The notes beneath the pieces are model-generated. The model saw only the letters and a program-made list of their open reading frames with translations. It did no database searches and was not told the origin of the DNA. From Agromyces bracchium (GTDB lineage Bacteria > Actinomycetota > Actinomycetes > Actinomycetales > Microbacteriaceae): a stretch of 64,000 nt of DNA. This document shows positions 56,832 through 64,000 of the stretch, in pieces (position 1 is the stretch's first letter; every line of letters begins with the position of its first letter). The stretch covers positions 1 to 64,000 of the forward strand of contig NZ_WMLB01000003.1 of the NCBI RefSeq assembly GCF_009709675.1, in the 5' to 3' direction. The translations under genes and the position numbers were made by a program.

Positions 56832-57616
56832 GACGTGCTCCCTTCCTCACGTGCGAGGGACGGCGCCGATGCGGCTTCGAGCCGCACCTTCTCGTCGATG
56901 AGCCATTCCACCGCGGAGCCGATGTGCGTCGTGGTCGCGTGGCGGGCGGACGCGGCATCCGCTGCCCGGATCGCGGCGATCACCTCGAGGCGGTGTTCCC
57001 TCGTGCGGTCACGGTACTCCTGTTCGCGCAGGCACATCCAGAGCAGGACGCCCGTCTCGGCCTGGAGGCGCAGCTCCTCGTGCACGAGGCGGGGGGACTG
57101 GCTGATCGCGGCCACCTCGAGTTGGAACCGCCCGACGGCGCGGCGCGCGCCGCCGGGTGAGGCCAGGTCGGCCCGCGCGTCGATCTCGACGAGGCTCTGG
57201 AGGTCGTCGTCGCTCGCGCGGTCGGCGGCGACCTCGGCGGCCATGCCGGCGATCGCGGCGTAGTGGAGCGAGAGGTCGCGGAGCTCGATGCGGCTCATCG
57301 CGCGCACGCGTTCCTCGGTGAGGCGCAGCGAGACGTCGTCGTCGTAGGTGACGAAGCTGCCGCCGTCGCGACCGCGGCGGGTGCGCACGAGTCCCTTGTG
57401 GCGGAGCGCGACGAGCGCCTCGCGCGCGGTGACGGGTGCGACCCCGAGGAACTTCGCCAGGTCGGCCTCGCTGGGGAGGCGCTCGCCGTCGCGGAGCACG
57501 CCGGAGGCGATGGCATCGGTGAGGCGCTGCTCGACGAGCTCGGCGCGGCCTGCACCTTCGAGCGGCGAGAAGACGACGGCGCGGGCGGCGTCGGCGCGCG
57601 CGGTGGCGTGCGGCAT
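56828..57616 (-). CDS. GntR (FadR subfamily) transcriptional regulator
   Basis: A 262-residue regulator. The N-terminal winged helix (LVEQRLTDAIASGVLRDGERLPSEADLAKFLG, then APVTAREALVALRHKGLVRTRRGRDGG) is followed by an FCD-type helical ligand domain with HRLEVIAAIRAADAASARHA near the end. ATG 57616 has GAGGAGGA just upstream. It is divergent from potA, and an inverted repeat overlapping the potA promoter is its likely operator. The coupled Cache protein may modulate it. Confidence 0.9.
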   Translation of the reverse strand: MPHATARADAARAVVFSPLEGAGRAELVEQRLTDAIASGVLRDGERLPSEADLAKFLGVAPVTAREALVALRHKGLVRTRRGRDGGSFVTYDDDVSLRLTEERVRAMSRIELRDLSLHYAAIAGMAAEVAADRASDDDLQSLVEIDARADLASPGGARRAVGRFQLEVAAISQSPRLVHEELRLQAETGVLLWMCLREQEYRDRTREHRLEVIAAIRAADAASARHATTTHIGSAVEWLIDEKVRLEAASAPSLAREEGSTS

Positions 57617-57709
57617 CCGTCCTCCTCGATCGAGCACCCGGGGACCCGCCCACCCCCCGGACTGGGGGCGGTCCCGGCGAATCCGTGATGCGACCGTAAC
57701 ACGAACCTC

Positions 57710-57737
57710 TGGACTATGACATATGGATTCATAGGAT
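57710..57737 (+). promoter_or_regulatory. potA promoter with overlapping inverted-repeat operator
   Basis: TGGACT (57710-57715) and TAGGAT (57732-57737) stand 16 bases apart as -35 and -10 boxes. An inverted repeat CTATG (57714-57718) / CATAG (57730-57734), with an inner TATG-GATT-CATA, covers the spacer and the -10 box, so a bound repressor would block it. This AT-rich island stands out in the surrounding DNA. Confidence 0.6.
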
Positions 57738-57766
57738 TAGGAACCACGCCATCGAAGGAGAGGCCC

Positions 57767-58816
57767 ATGACCGACCCGCAGCCGGCCATCCGGCTCACCG
57801 GACTCACCAAGGAGTTCGGAGCCGTCACCGCCGTCGACCACGTCGATCTCGAGATCGCCGCGGGCGAGTTCTTCTCCATGCTGGGCCCCTCGGGGTCGGG
57901 CAAGACCACCGTGCTCCGGCTCATCGCGGGCTTCGAGCAGCCCACGGGCGGCACGATCGAGCTCTTCGGCGACGACGTCACCAAGCGCGCGCCGTTCGAC
58001 CGCGACGTCAACACGGTCTTCCAGGACTACGCGCTGTTCCCGCACATGAGCGTGCTCGAGAACGTCGCCTACGGCCTCCGCGTTCGCGGCATCGGCCGGA
58101 AGGAGCGCATCGAGCGGGCGCGCCGGGCCCTCGCGTCGGTCCGGCTCGAGCAGATGGGCGACCGGAAGCCCTCGCAGCTCTCCGGCGGCCAGCGCCAGCG
58201 CGTCGCGCTCGCCCGCGCCACGGTCGTCCAGCCCAAGGTGCTGCTCCTCGACGAGCCCCTGGGCGCGCTCGACCTGAAGCTCCGCGAGCAGATGCAGGTC
58301 GAGCTGAAGGAGATCCAGCGCGAGCTCGGCATCACCTTCATCTTCGTCACGCACGACCAGGAGGAGGCGCTCACGCTCTCCGACCGCGTCGCGGTCTTCA
58401 ACAACGGGCGCATCGAGCAGCTCGGCACGCCCGCCGAGCTCTACGAGCGGCCCTCGTCGCGTTTCGTCGCCGACTTCGTCGGCACGTCGAACCTCTTCGA
58501 CGACGCGGTCTCGCGCGAGCTGCTCGGCCGCGGGGGCGTGCACTCCGTGCGCCCCGAGAAGATGTCGGTCGGCTCGGGCGAGACCGGCGCCGACGTGCGC
58601 AACGCCCCGGGCACCGTCGTCGAGACGATCTACCTCGGCAGCGGCATCCGCCTCGTCGTCGACCTCGACGCCGGGGTGCGCGTCAGCGTGCTCGAGCAGA
58701 ACGACCGCAACCGGGTCCACGACGACGAACGCGGCGACCGCGTCGTCGTCAGCTGGCACGACGACGACGTCGTCGCGCTGGGCGGGGCGGATGTCGCATC
58801 CGCGCCGGCCGCCTAG
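57767..58816 (+). CDS. potA: ABC transporter ATP-binding protein (spermidine/putrescine type)
   Basis: A 349-residue ATPase with Walker A GPSGSGKTT, Q-loop VFQDYALFPHMSVLENV, signature LSGGQRQR, Walker B VLLLDEPLGALDLKLRE and a C-terminal TOBE-like domain (SVRPEKMSVGSGETG, IYLGSGIRLVVDLDAG). This is the PotA layout. ATG 57767 is preceded by AAGGAGAGG. First gene of the plus-strand operon potA-D-B-C. Its stop codon overlaps the start of a palindromic repeat. Confidence 0.93.
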   Translation: MTDPQPAIRLTGLTKEFGAVTAVDHVDLEIAAGEFFSMLGPSGSGKTTVLRLIAGFEQPTGGTIELFGDDVTKRAPFDRDVNTVFQDYALFPHMSVLENVAYGLRVRGIGRKERIERARRALASVRLEQMGDRKPSQLSGGQRQRVALARATVVQPKVLLLDEPLGALDLKLREQMQVELKEIQRELGITFIFVTHDQEEALTLSDRVAVFNNGRIEQLGTPAELYERPSSRFVADFVGTSNLFDDAVSRELLGRGGVHSVRPEKMSVGSGETGADVRNAPGTVVETIYLGSGIRLVVDLDAGVRVSVLEQNDRNRVHDDERGDRVVVSWHDDDVVALGGADVASAPAA

Positions 58817-58852
58817 GTCTCGATACGGCCCTGCGGGCCTACTCGACCACCG
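58816..58852. repeat. REP-type palindromic element after potA
   Basis: GGTCTCGATACGGCCC/GGGCCTACTCGACC forms an imperfect hairpin between potA and the binding-protein gene. It is the only copy of this element in the window that lies outside coding sequence, and it may act as an mRNA stability or attenuation element. Confidence 0.8.
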
Positions 58853-58894
58853 AACGCACCACCTCCACCCACCAAGAGAAACCAGGAGAGAACC

Positions 58895-60082
58895 ATGATG
58901 CGCACCCCGCGCACGGCGCGCCGCGGCGCGACCGTCGGCCTGGCGATCGGCTCGATCGCCCTGCTCACCCTGACCGCCTGCGGCACCACGTCGGGCGACT
59001 CCGCGTCGACCGACGAGACCCTCACCGAGCTCGGCGAGGCCGAGGGCCAGGTCTCGATCCTCGCGTGGCCCGGCTACGTCGAGGACGGCTCGAACAGCCC
59101 GGACGTCGACTGGGTCACGCCCTTCGAGGAGGAGACGGGCTGCGAGGTCACCTCGAAGACCTACGGCACCTCCGACGAGGCCGTGAACCTCATGAAGACC
59201 GGCGAGTACGACGTGGTCGCCGCCTCGGGCGACGCGACGCTCCGCCTCATCGCGGGCGGTGACGTGGCTCCCGTCAACACCGACCTCATCCCGAACTACG
59301 AGGGCATCTTCGACTTCCTCAAGGAGAAGGAGTGGAACTCGGTCGACGGGCAGAGCTACGGCGTCCCGCACGGCTACGGCGCCAACCTGCTCATGTACAA
59401 CACGGAGACCTTCGCCGAGGCGCCCACCTCGTGGGACGTCGTGTTCGACAAGGCCGGCGAGAACGCCGGCAAGGTGACCGCCTACGACTCGCCGATCTAC
59501 ATCGCCGACGCGGCCGTCTACCTCATGCACCACCAGCCCGAGCTCGGCATCGAGAACCCCTACGCCCTCGACGAGGAGCAGTTCCAGGCCGCGGTCGACC
59601 TGCTGAAGGTCCAGCGCGAGTCGATCGGCGAGTACTGGTCGGACTACCTCAAGGAGATCCAGGCCTTCGAGACCGGCGACTCGGTCGTCGGCACGACCTG
59701 GCAGGTCATCCAGAACGTGCTCGCCGGCTCGGGTGCGTCGACCGAGGTCGTCCTGCCCGAAGAGGGCGCGACCGGCTGGTCGGACACCTGGATGGTCGCC
59801 TCCGACGCGGCGAACGTAAACTGCGCCTACATGTGGCTCGACTACATCGCGAGCCCCGAGGCCAACGCCACCGCGACCGCCTACTTCGGCGAGGCTCCGT
59901 CGAGCCAGGAGGCCTGCGAGTACCGCGAGGACTGCGAGGCCTACCACGCCGGTGACGAGGAGTACGCCTCGCAGATCTGGTACTGGACGACCCCGATCGC
60001 CGAGTGCGTCGACGGCCGCACCGACGTCGAGTGCGTCGACTACGCGCAGTGGACCGCTGCGTGGCAGGAGATCAAGGGCTGA
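58895..60082 (+). CDS. potD: ABC transporter substrate-binding lipoprotein (spermidine/putrescine type)
   Basis: A 395-residue lipoprotein. The signal with lipobox LLTLTAC puts the lipidated Cys at about residue 29. The mature part follows the PotD/PotF fold: VSILAWPGYVEDG, VTPFEEETGCEVTSKTYGTS, YDVVAASGDATLRLIAGGDV, SYGVPHGYGANLLMYN and WMVASDAANVNCAYMWLDYI. Aromatic and acidic residues lining the site suit a polyamine or another cation; the exact ligand is unproven. GAGAGAACC precedes the start. It is probably the most abundant product of the operon, since hairpins lie on either side. Confidence 0.9.
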   Translation: MMRTPRTARRGATVGLAIGSIALLTLTACGTTSGDSASTDETLTELGEAEGQVSILAWPGYVEDGSNSPDVDWVTPFEEETGCEVTSKTYGTSDEAVNLMKTGEYDVVAASGDATLRLIAGGDVAPVNTDLIPNYEGIFDFLKEKEWNSVDGQSYGVPHGYGANLLMYNTETFAEAPTSWDVVFDKAGENAGKVTAYDSPIYIADAAVYLMHHQPELGIENPYALDEEQFQAAVDLLKVQRESIGEYWSDYLKEIQAFETGDSVVGTTWQVIQNVLAGSGASTEVVLPEEGATGWSDTWMVASDAANVNCAYMWLDYIASPEANATATAYFGEAPSSQEACEYREDCEAYHAGDEEYASQIWYWTTPIAECVDGRTDVECVDYAQWTAAWQEIKG

Positions 60083-60095
60083 CCTGAAGGCCCGC

Positions 60096-60125
60096 GCGGG
60101 CCGGGGAGCACGCTCCCCGGCCCGC
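60096..60125 (+). terminator. hairpin between potD and potB (attenuator or mRNA stabiliser)
   Basis: A perfect 13-bp stem GCGGGCCGGGGAG / CTCCCCGGCCCGC with a 4-base loop lies 14 bases after the potD stop. In binding-protein operons such hairpins protect the upstream message and lower permease expression. Confidence 0.7.
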
Positions 60126-60166
60126 ACACCCCCGTTTCCCCCGAGCACCACCCGACAGGAAGCAGC

Positions 60167-61156
60167 ATGACGATGAACGCGACGGCACCGGCATCCGCTC
60201 GCGGCGCGGCATCCGACCCGCCCGAGCCCGACCGCGCCGACACGGCACCCGGTGGAGCGCCCCGGCGCGGCATCCCGAGGCCGAAGGCGACGCCGGCGCG
60301 CCGTGCGTCGGTCTTCCTCAGCTCGCACCCGCGCGTGCGGCTCGGGTTCCTCCTCGCTGCCCCGCTGTTCTGGCTGGGTCTCGTCTACGTCGTCGCGCTC
60401 GCCGCGCTGCTCGTCACGGCGTTCTGGACGGTGGACAGCTTCACGGGCGAGATCACGACCGAGTGGACGCTCGACAACATCATCACGGTGCTCACCGGGT
60501 CGCTGTACCAGACCGTGACGTTCCGCACGATCGGCGTGGCGCTCCTCGTCACGATCATCGACGTCGCGCTCGCGCTGCCGATCGCGTTCTACATGGCGAA
60601 GGTCGCCTCGCCGCGCGCCCGCCGCATCCTCGTCATCGCCGTGCTGATGCCCCTCTGGGCGAGCTACCTCGTCAAGGCCTACGCCTGGCGCTCGGTGCTC
60701 TCGCAGGACGGCATCCTCGAGTGGGTGCTCGCGCCGTTCGGCCTGCACACGCCCGGCTACGGCCTGCCCGCCACGGTCATCACGCTGTCGTACCTGTGGC
60801 TTCCGTACGTGATCCTGCCGATCTTCGCGGGGCTCGAGCGCGTGCCCGACTCGCTGCTCGAGGCATCCGCCGACCTCGGTGGCAAGACCTGGCCGACCAT
60901 CCGCCACGTCGTCCTCCCGATGGCGCTGCCCGCGATCATCGCCGGCACGATCTTCAGCTTCTCGCTCTCGCTCGGCGACTACATCACGGTGAACATCGTC
61001 GGCGGCGCGAGCCAGATGCTCGGAAACCTCGTCTACACGAACGTGGGCGCGGCCAACAACCTGCCGCTCGCGGCGGCGATCGCGCTCATCCCGATCGCGA
61101 TCATCTTCGGCTACCTCGCGCTCGTGCGTCGCACGGGCGCCCTGGACAACCTCTAA
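60167..61156 (+). CDS. potB: ABC transporter permease (PotB type)
   Basis: A 329-residue permease with six membrane segments from about residue 57 (LGFLLAAPLFWLGLVYVVAL). The EAA loop is DSLLEASADLGGKTWPTIRHVVLP, split as LLEASADLGGKTW and VVLPMALPAI. A disordered cytoplasmic N-terminus of about 45 residues is longer than usual. ATG 60167 has AGGAAG upstream. It pairs with PotC as the transmembrane heterodimer. Confidence 0.9.
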   Translation: MTMNATAPASARGAASDPPEPDRADTAPGGAPRRGIPRPKATPARRASVFLSSHPRVRLGFLLAAPLFWLGLVYVVALAALLVTAFWTVDSFTGEITTEWTLDNIITVLTGSLYQTVTFRTIGVALLVTIIDVALALPIAFYMAKVASPRARRILVIAVLMPLWASYLVKAYAWRSVLSQDGILEWVLAPFGLHTPGYGLPATVITLSYLWLPYVILPIFAGLERVPDSLLEASADLGGKTWPTIRHVVLPMALPAIIAGTIFSFSLSLGDYITVNIVGGASQMLGNLVYTNVGAANNLPLAAAIALIPIAIIFGYLALVRRTGALDNL

Positions 61157-61166
61157 GGGGCGACGG

Positions 61167-61967
61167 ATGCGACTCTCCCGACTCTCGCGCACGACGCTCG
61201 CCATCGTGGCCGGCGCCATCCTCGTGATCGTGTACGTGCCGCTCGGCGTCGTGCTCGTCAACTCGTTCTCGACGTCGACGTCGCTCAGCTGGCCGCCGCC
61301 CGGCTTCACGCTCGAGTGGTGGCAGCGCGCCTTCCAGTCGGCCGGCGCGATGGAGGCCGTCGGCACGAGCGTGTTCGTCGCGATCATCGCGACGGCGATC
61401 GCGCTCGTGCTCGGCACGCTCATCTCGTTCGCGCTGCAGCGCTTCGACTTCTTCGGGCGCCACACGGTGAACCTGCTCGTGATCCTGCCGATCGCGCTGC
61501 CCGGCATCATCACCGGTATCGCGCTGAACAACTTCTTCCGCACGATCATGGGCGTGCCGCTGTCGATCTGGACCGTGGTCATCGCGCACGCCACGTTCTG
61601 CATCGTGACCGTGTTCAACAACGTGATCGCGCGCCTGCGCCGCACCGGTACGAAGCTCGAGGAGGCGTCGGCCGACCTCGGCGCCGGCGTCTGGACGACG
61701 TTCCGGCTCGTGACCTTCCCGCAGCTGCGCTCGGCACTGCTCGCGGGCGGCCTGCTCGCCTTCGCGCTGTCGTTCGACGAGATCATCGTGACGACGTTCA
61801 CCGCCGGGTCGGGGGTCACGACCCTGCCGATCTTCATCCTGAACAACATGTTCCGGCCGAACCAGGCGCCGATCGTGTCGGTCATCGCGGTCGTGCTGGT
61901 GCTCGTCTCGATCATCCCGATCTGGCTCGCGCAGCGGCTCTCCGGAGACGAGCAGCAGCGGCGGTGA
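61167..61967 (+). CDS. potC: ABC transporter permease (PotC type)
   Basis: A 266-residue permease with six membrane segments (LAIVAGAILVIVYVPLGVVL at the start, ISIIPIWLAQRL-like end) and the EAA loop LEEASADLGAGVWTTFRLVTFP. The features NSFSTSTSLSWPPPGFTLEW and AFALSFDEIIVTTFTAG are typical of PotC proteins. It starts 10 bases after potB, with AAGGGGCG upstream. Confidence 0.9.
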   Translation: MRLSRLSRTTLAIVAGAILVIVYVPLGVVLVNSFSTSTSLSWPPPGFTLEWWQRAFQSAGAMEAVGTSVFVAIIATAIALVLGTLISFALQRFDFFGRHTVNLLVILPIALPGIITGIALNNFFRTIMGVPLSIWTVVIAHATFCIVTVFNNVIARLRRTGTKLEEASADLGAGVWTTFRLVTFPQLRSALLAGGLLAFALSFDEIIVTTFTAGSGVTTLPIFILNNMFRPNQAPIVSVIAVVLVLVSIIPIWLAQRLSGDEQQRR

Positions 61968-62069
61968 CCGCGAGGGCGGGGCGCGACCCGCACGCTCCGC
62001 CCCCGCCTCGCGCCGTCCCGCTTCGCCGTCGGCACCTCGATCGGCGGCGCCCGGGTGGAGAATGGGCGC

Positions 62070-62672
62070 ATGGATGCCACGCCGACGTCGTCCTTCTCCG
62101 CCGCGCTGCCCGACTGGCTGGTCGCCGAACTCCCGCGGATCGCGGCCGAACCGCTCCCCGACGACGACGCGCGGATGGCGCTCGCGATCGAGCTCGCGGA
62201 CCGGAACTGGCGGGAGGGCAGCGGCGGCCCGTTCGGGGCGCTCGTCGTCGACGCGGCATCCGGCGAACTGGTCTCCGCAGGCGTGAACCTCGTGCTCTCG
62301 AGCGGGCTGAGCTCGCTGCATGCCGAGGTCACCGCGATCTCGCTCGCGCAGCGCCGGCTCGGCCGGTGGGACCTGGGTGCGGGCGGCGCCGAGCTCGAGC
62401 TCGTCGTCAACTGGGCGACGTGCGTCATGTGCTACGGCGCGACGATGTGGTCGGGGGTGCGGCGACTCGTCCTCGCGGGCGACGGCGAGGAGTGCGAGCG
62501 GCTCACCGGCTTCGACGAGGGCCCGATGCCGGCCGACTGGATGGGCGAGTTCGAGCGCCGCGGCATCCACGTGCACTCGGGCGTGCGACGCGACGAGGCG
62601 ATCGAGGTGTTCCGTGCCTTCGGCGCGTCGGACGCGGTCGTCTACAACGCGCGCGGCGCGACCGAGCGGTAG
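62070..62672 (+). CDS. nucleoside/guanine deaminase-like zinc enzyme (CDA fold)
   Basis: About 200 residues of the cytidine/guanine deaminase superfamily. The zinc motif H-A-E is seen in SLHAEVTAISLAQRRLG and the two ligand cysteines in ATCVMCYGATMWSGV, as in guanine deaminase (GuaD) and tRNA adenosine deaminase relatives. GGPFGALVVDAASGELVSAG is also characteristic. The acidic C-terminal VFRAFGASDAVVYNA is less conserved. ATG 62070 is chosen; GTG 62055 is in frame. It lies 100 bases after potC and may belong to the same physiological module, perhaps acting on an imported amine or base. Confidence 0.85.
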   Translation: MDATPTSSFSAALPDWLVAELPRIAAEPLPDDDARMALAIELADRNWREGSGGPFGALVVDAASGELVSAGVNLVLSSGLSSLHAEVTAISLAQRRLGRWDLGAGGAELELVVNWATCVMCYGATMWSGVRRLVLAGDGEECERLTGFDEGPMPADWMGEFERRGIHVHSGVRRDEAIEVFRAFGASDAVVYNARGATER

Positions 62673-62699
62673 GCCCGGGCGCAGCCGGGGAGCGCCGCG

Positions 62700-63470
62700 A
62701 TGGGGATCGACAACGACGTCTACGACCGGCTCGGCGCGACGTGGTGGGATGAGGAGAATCCCCTGAACGTGCTGCACGGCAGCTTCACCCCCGCGCGGAT
62801 GCGGTACTTCCGGAGGGTCCTCGAAGGGCTGGCCGTGTCCGGCGGCCGGATGCTCGACGTCGGCTGCGGCGCGGGGTTCCTCTCCGAGGAGTTCGCGCGG
62901 TCGGGGTTCTCGGTCACGGGGATCGATCCGTCGCCGGTCGCGATCGCCGCCGCGCGCGCCCACGCCGAGGCCGGTGGGCTCGCCATCGCGTACCGCCTCG
63001 GCAGGGGCGAGGAGGTGCCGCTCGCCGATGCGAGCGTCGACGTGGTCACCTGCTGCGACGTCCTCGAGCACGTGGCCGACGTCGAGCGGGTGGTCGCCGA
63101 GGTGGCTCGGGTGCTCCGGCCCGGCGGCGTGTTCCTGTACGACACGATCAATCGGACCCGGCGCAGCCGGCTGCTCGTCATCCGCGCGATGCAGGAATGG
63201 CGCTGGACGCGGATCACGGACGCCGAGATCCACGACTGGGCGATGTTCATCACCCCGGCCGAGCTCTCGGCGGCGCTCGACCGGCACGGCCTGGCCGCCG
63301 CCGAGACGGTCGGCCTCGCGCCCAGGGCCGGCCTGCCGGCGATCGTGCGCGACCTGCTGCGCACCCGACGGGGCCGGATGAGCTACGGCGAACTGAGTCG
63401 GCGGCTCGACTTCGGCGAGGTCGAGGACGTCCGGGTGTCGTACCTGGGGTACGCGGTCCGGAGCGGATGA
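62700..63470 (+). CDS. class I SAM-dependent methyltransferase (UbiG-like)
   Basis: A 256-residue methyltransferase. Motif I is MLDVGCGAGFLSEEFA, motif II VTCCDVLEHVADVERVV, and motif III VLRPGGVFLYDTINRT. The N-terminal WWDEENPLNVLH and the closing RMRYFRRVLE region match UbiG-type O-methyltransferases. Actinobacteria normally use menaquinone, so ubiquinone synthesis is not implied. It follows the deaminase by 27 bases on the same strand, suggesting a deaminase-methyltransferase pair acting on a small molecule. Confidence 0.87.
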   Translation: MGIDNDVYDRLGATWWDEENPLNVLHGSFTPARMRYFRRVLEGLAVSGGRMLDVGCGAGFLSEEFARSGFSVTGIDPSPVAIAAARAHAEAGGLAIAYRLGRGEEVPLADASVDVVTCCDVLEHVADVERVVAEVARVLRPGGVFLYDTINRTRRSRLLVIRAMQEWRWTRITDAEIHDWAMFITPAELSAALDRHGLAAAETVGLAPRAGLPAIVRDLLRTRRGRMSYGELSRRLDFGEVEDVRVSYLGYAVRSG

Positions 63471-63515
63471 CGCCGGCGACCGGCCCGGACCTCGTCCGGA
63501 CCGGCCGGACCAGCG

Positions 63516-64000
63516 TCAGCGCTCGGGGTGTCCGCCGCGCCGCCCGCCTCGGCCGCCGTGCGCCTCGTGCAGGTGGACGTGCACGTGGACGTCGTCGTGT
63601 CGGCGGCCGTGACCGCGACCGCGCCCGTCGTGCGGGTGCTCGCACGCGTCGACGTCGTGACCGTGGTAGTCGTCGAACGCCGACGGATGCCGCATCGGCC
63701 CGCCGTGCGGCCCGCCGACCGCCCACGGCGGCGTGCCCCATCGGGCGCCGCCGCCGCGCCGCATCCACGGTGCGGGCCCGAAGCCGGGGCCGAACCCGGG
63801 GCCGAAGCCCGGACGACGCCGCCCGCGTCCGCGACGGGGCTCGGGCGTGGACTCGTCCCAGCCGAGTTCGCGGGCCATCGCCTCGAGCGAGGCGATGGTG
63901 GTGGCGTACTCCTCGTCGGAGACGGCCGAGCGCACGCGGTCGCGCACGGCCTGCACGCGCTCGGTAAGCCGGTCGAGCGACTCGCGCCCGGCGTCGGTCA
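63516..64000 (-). CDS. MarR/PadR-like regulator C-terminal part with Gly/His-rich tail (5' end beyond window)
   Basis: The minus-strand frame enters at the right edge with T-D-A-G-R-E-S-L-D-R-L-T-E-R-V-Q-A, the usual wing-to-dimerisation transition of MarR/PadR proteins (L-T-x-x-G). A helix EYATTIASLEAMARELG follows. Beyond this lies an unusual tail: three G-F-G-P repeats, then a His/Asp-rich segment (YHGHDVDACEHPHDGRG, HDDVHVHVHLHEAHGG). The tail could bind nickel, zinc or copper and make the regulator metal-responsive. Family is inferred from a short conserved stretch because the DNA-binding part is outside the window. Confidence 0.7.
   Translation of the reverse strand, partial: TDAGRESLDRLTERVQAVRDRVRSAVSDEEYATTIASLEAMARELGWDESTPEPRRGRGRRRPGFGPGFGPGFGPAPWMRRGGGARWGTPPWAVGGPHGGPMRHPSAFDDYHGHDVDACEHPHDGRGRGHGRRHDDVHVHVHLHEAHGGRGGRRGGHPER

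Noticed and set aside
57737-62428. Very long open frame on the minus strand (about 1560 codons) antisense to potA-D-B-C
   Set aside because: It runs opposite to five clear genes, has no recognisable domain and shows the Arg/Asp/Val/Glu-rich composition typical of antisense frames in high-GC DNA.
62700-63470. Ubiquinone biosynthesis gene ubiG
   Set aside because: Only the methyltransferase fold is shared; the organism type suggests menaquinone and no other ubi genes are present.
1-64000. CRISPR array, prophage, insertion sequence or rRNA operon
   Set aside because: No regularly spaced repeats of CRISPR type, no cas, phage structural or transposase genes, and no rRNA sequence were seen. The repeats present are REP-type palindromes and att copies.

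Overview
The window reads as chromosomal DNA of a high-GC Gram-positive bacterium, most likely an actinobacterium of the family Microbacteriaceae (Agromyces or Microbacterium-like). This rests on about 70% GC, frequent GTG starts, dense ATGA/GTGA overlaps between genes, a DUF6226 protein, a bifunctional-type dCTP deaminase, and an adrenodoxin-reductase-type ferredoxin reductase paired with a NirA-like sulfite reductase. No rRNA, CRISPR array, transposase or integrase was found.

Region 1 (1-6950) looks like a small integrated island next to tRNA-Gly(CCC). A 43-bp direct copy of the tRNA 3' half lies at the left edge, and paired GTGACTA-type repeats lie inside both ends. Cargo: a small membrane protein, a truncated SUKH immunity gene, a MarR regulator divergent from a quinone-oxidoreductase/DUF4386/serine-hydrolase operon, and a DUF6226 gene. 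The integrase is missing.

Region 2 (7021-37896) begins with dcd and then becomes a large surface-polysaccharide locus: 16 glycosyltransferase genes (one is a GT4-GT2-GT4 fusion), an O-antigen-ligase/Wzy protein, a Wzz/BY-kinase, a low-molecular-weight tyrosine phosphatase, signal peptidase I and an ABC exporter that may act as flippase. Embedded in it (9520-16402) is an unusual set: an HprK-like kinase with a PqqD-like tail, a free PqqD-like protein, a nucleotidyltransferase, a MauE-thioredoxin fusion and a Tat-exported protein with eight cysteines. This is the best candidate for an undescribed system.

Region 3 (37920-39613) holds an alpha/beta hydrolase and a divergent TetR regulator with two palindromic operators.

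Region 4 (39899-50095) is a tightly overlapping assimilatory sulfate-reduction operon on the minus strand: sulfite reductase, cysH, cysD, cysN, a sulfonate/sulfate-type ABC transporter, uroporphyrinogen methyltransferase and ferredoxin-NADP reductase. Palindromic repeats are translated in frame inside four of these proteins. Three helically phased GTCAC repeats lie upstream. A sirohydrochlorin chelatase (52500-53258) supplies siroheme.

Region 5 (50364-64000) carries an HGGG-type esterase, a PucR-like regulator, a VWA/binding-protein fusion, a small membrane protein, and a GntR/Cache pair divergent from a polyamine-type ABC operon (potABCD-like). It ends with a deaminase, a methyltransferase and, at the edge, a MarR/PadR-like protein with a His-rich tail. 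An octamer, GGCATCCG/CGGATGCC, is abundant from about 33 kb onward, absent from the island and sparse in the polysaccharide locus, which supports foreign origin for both.
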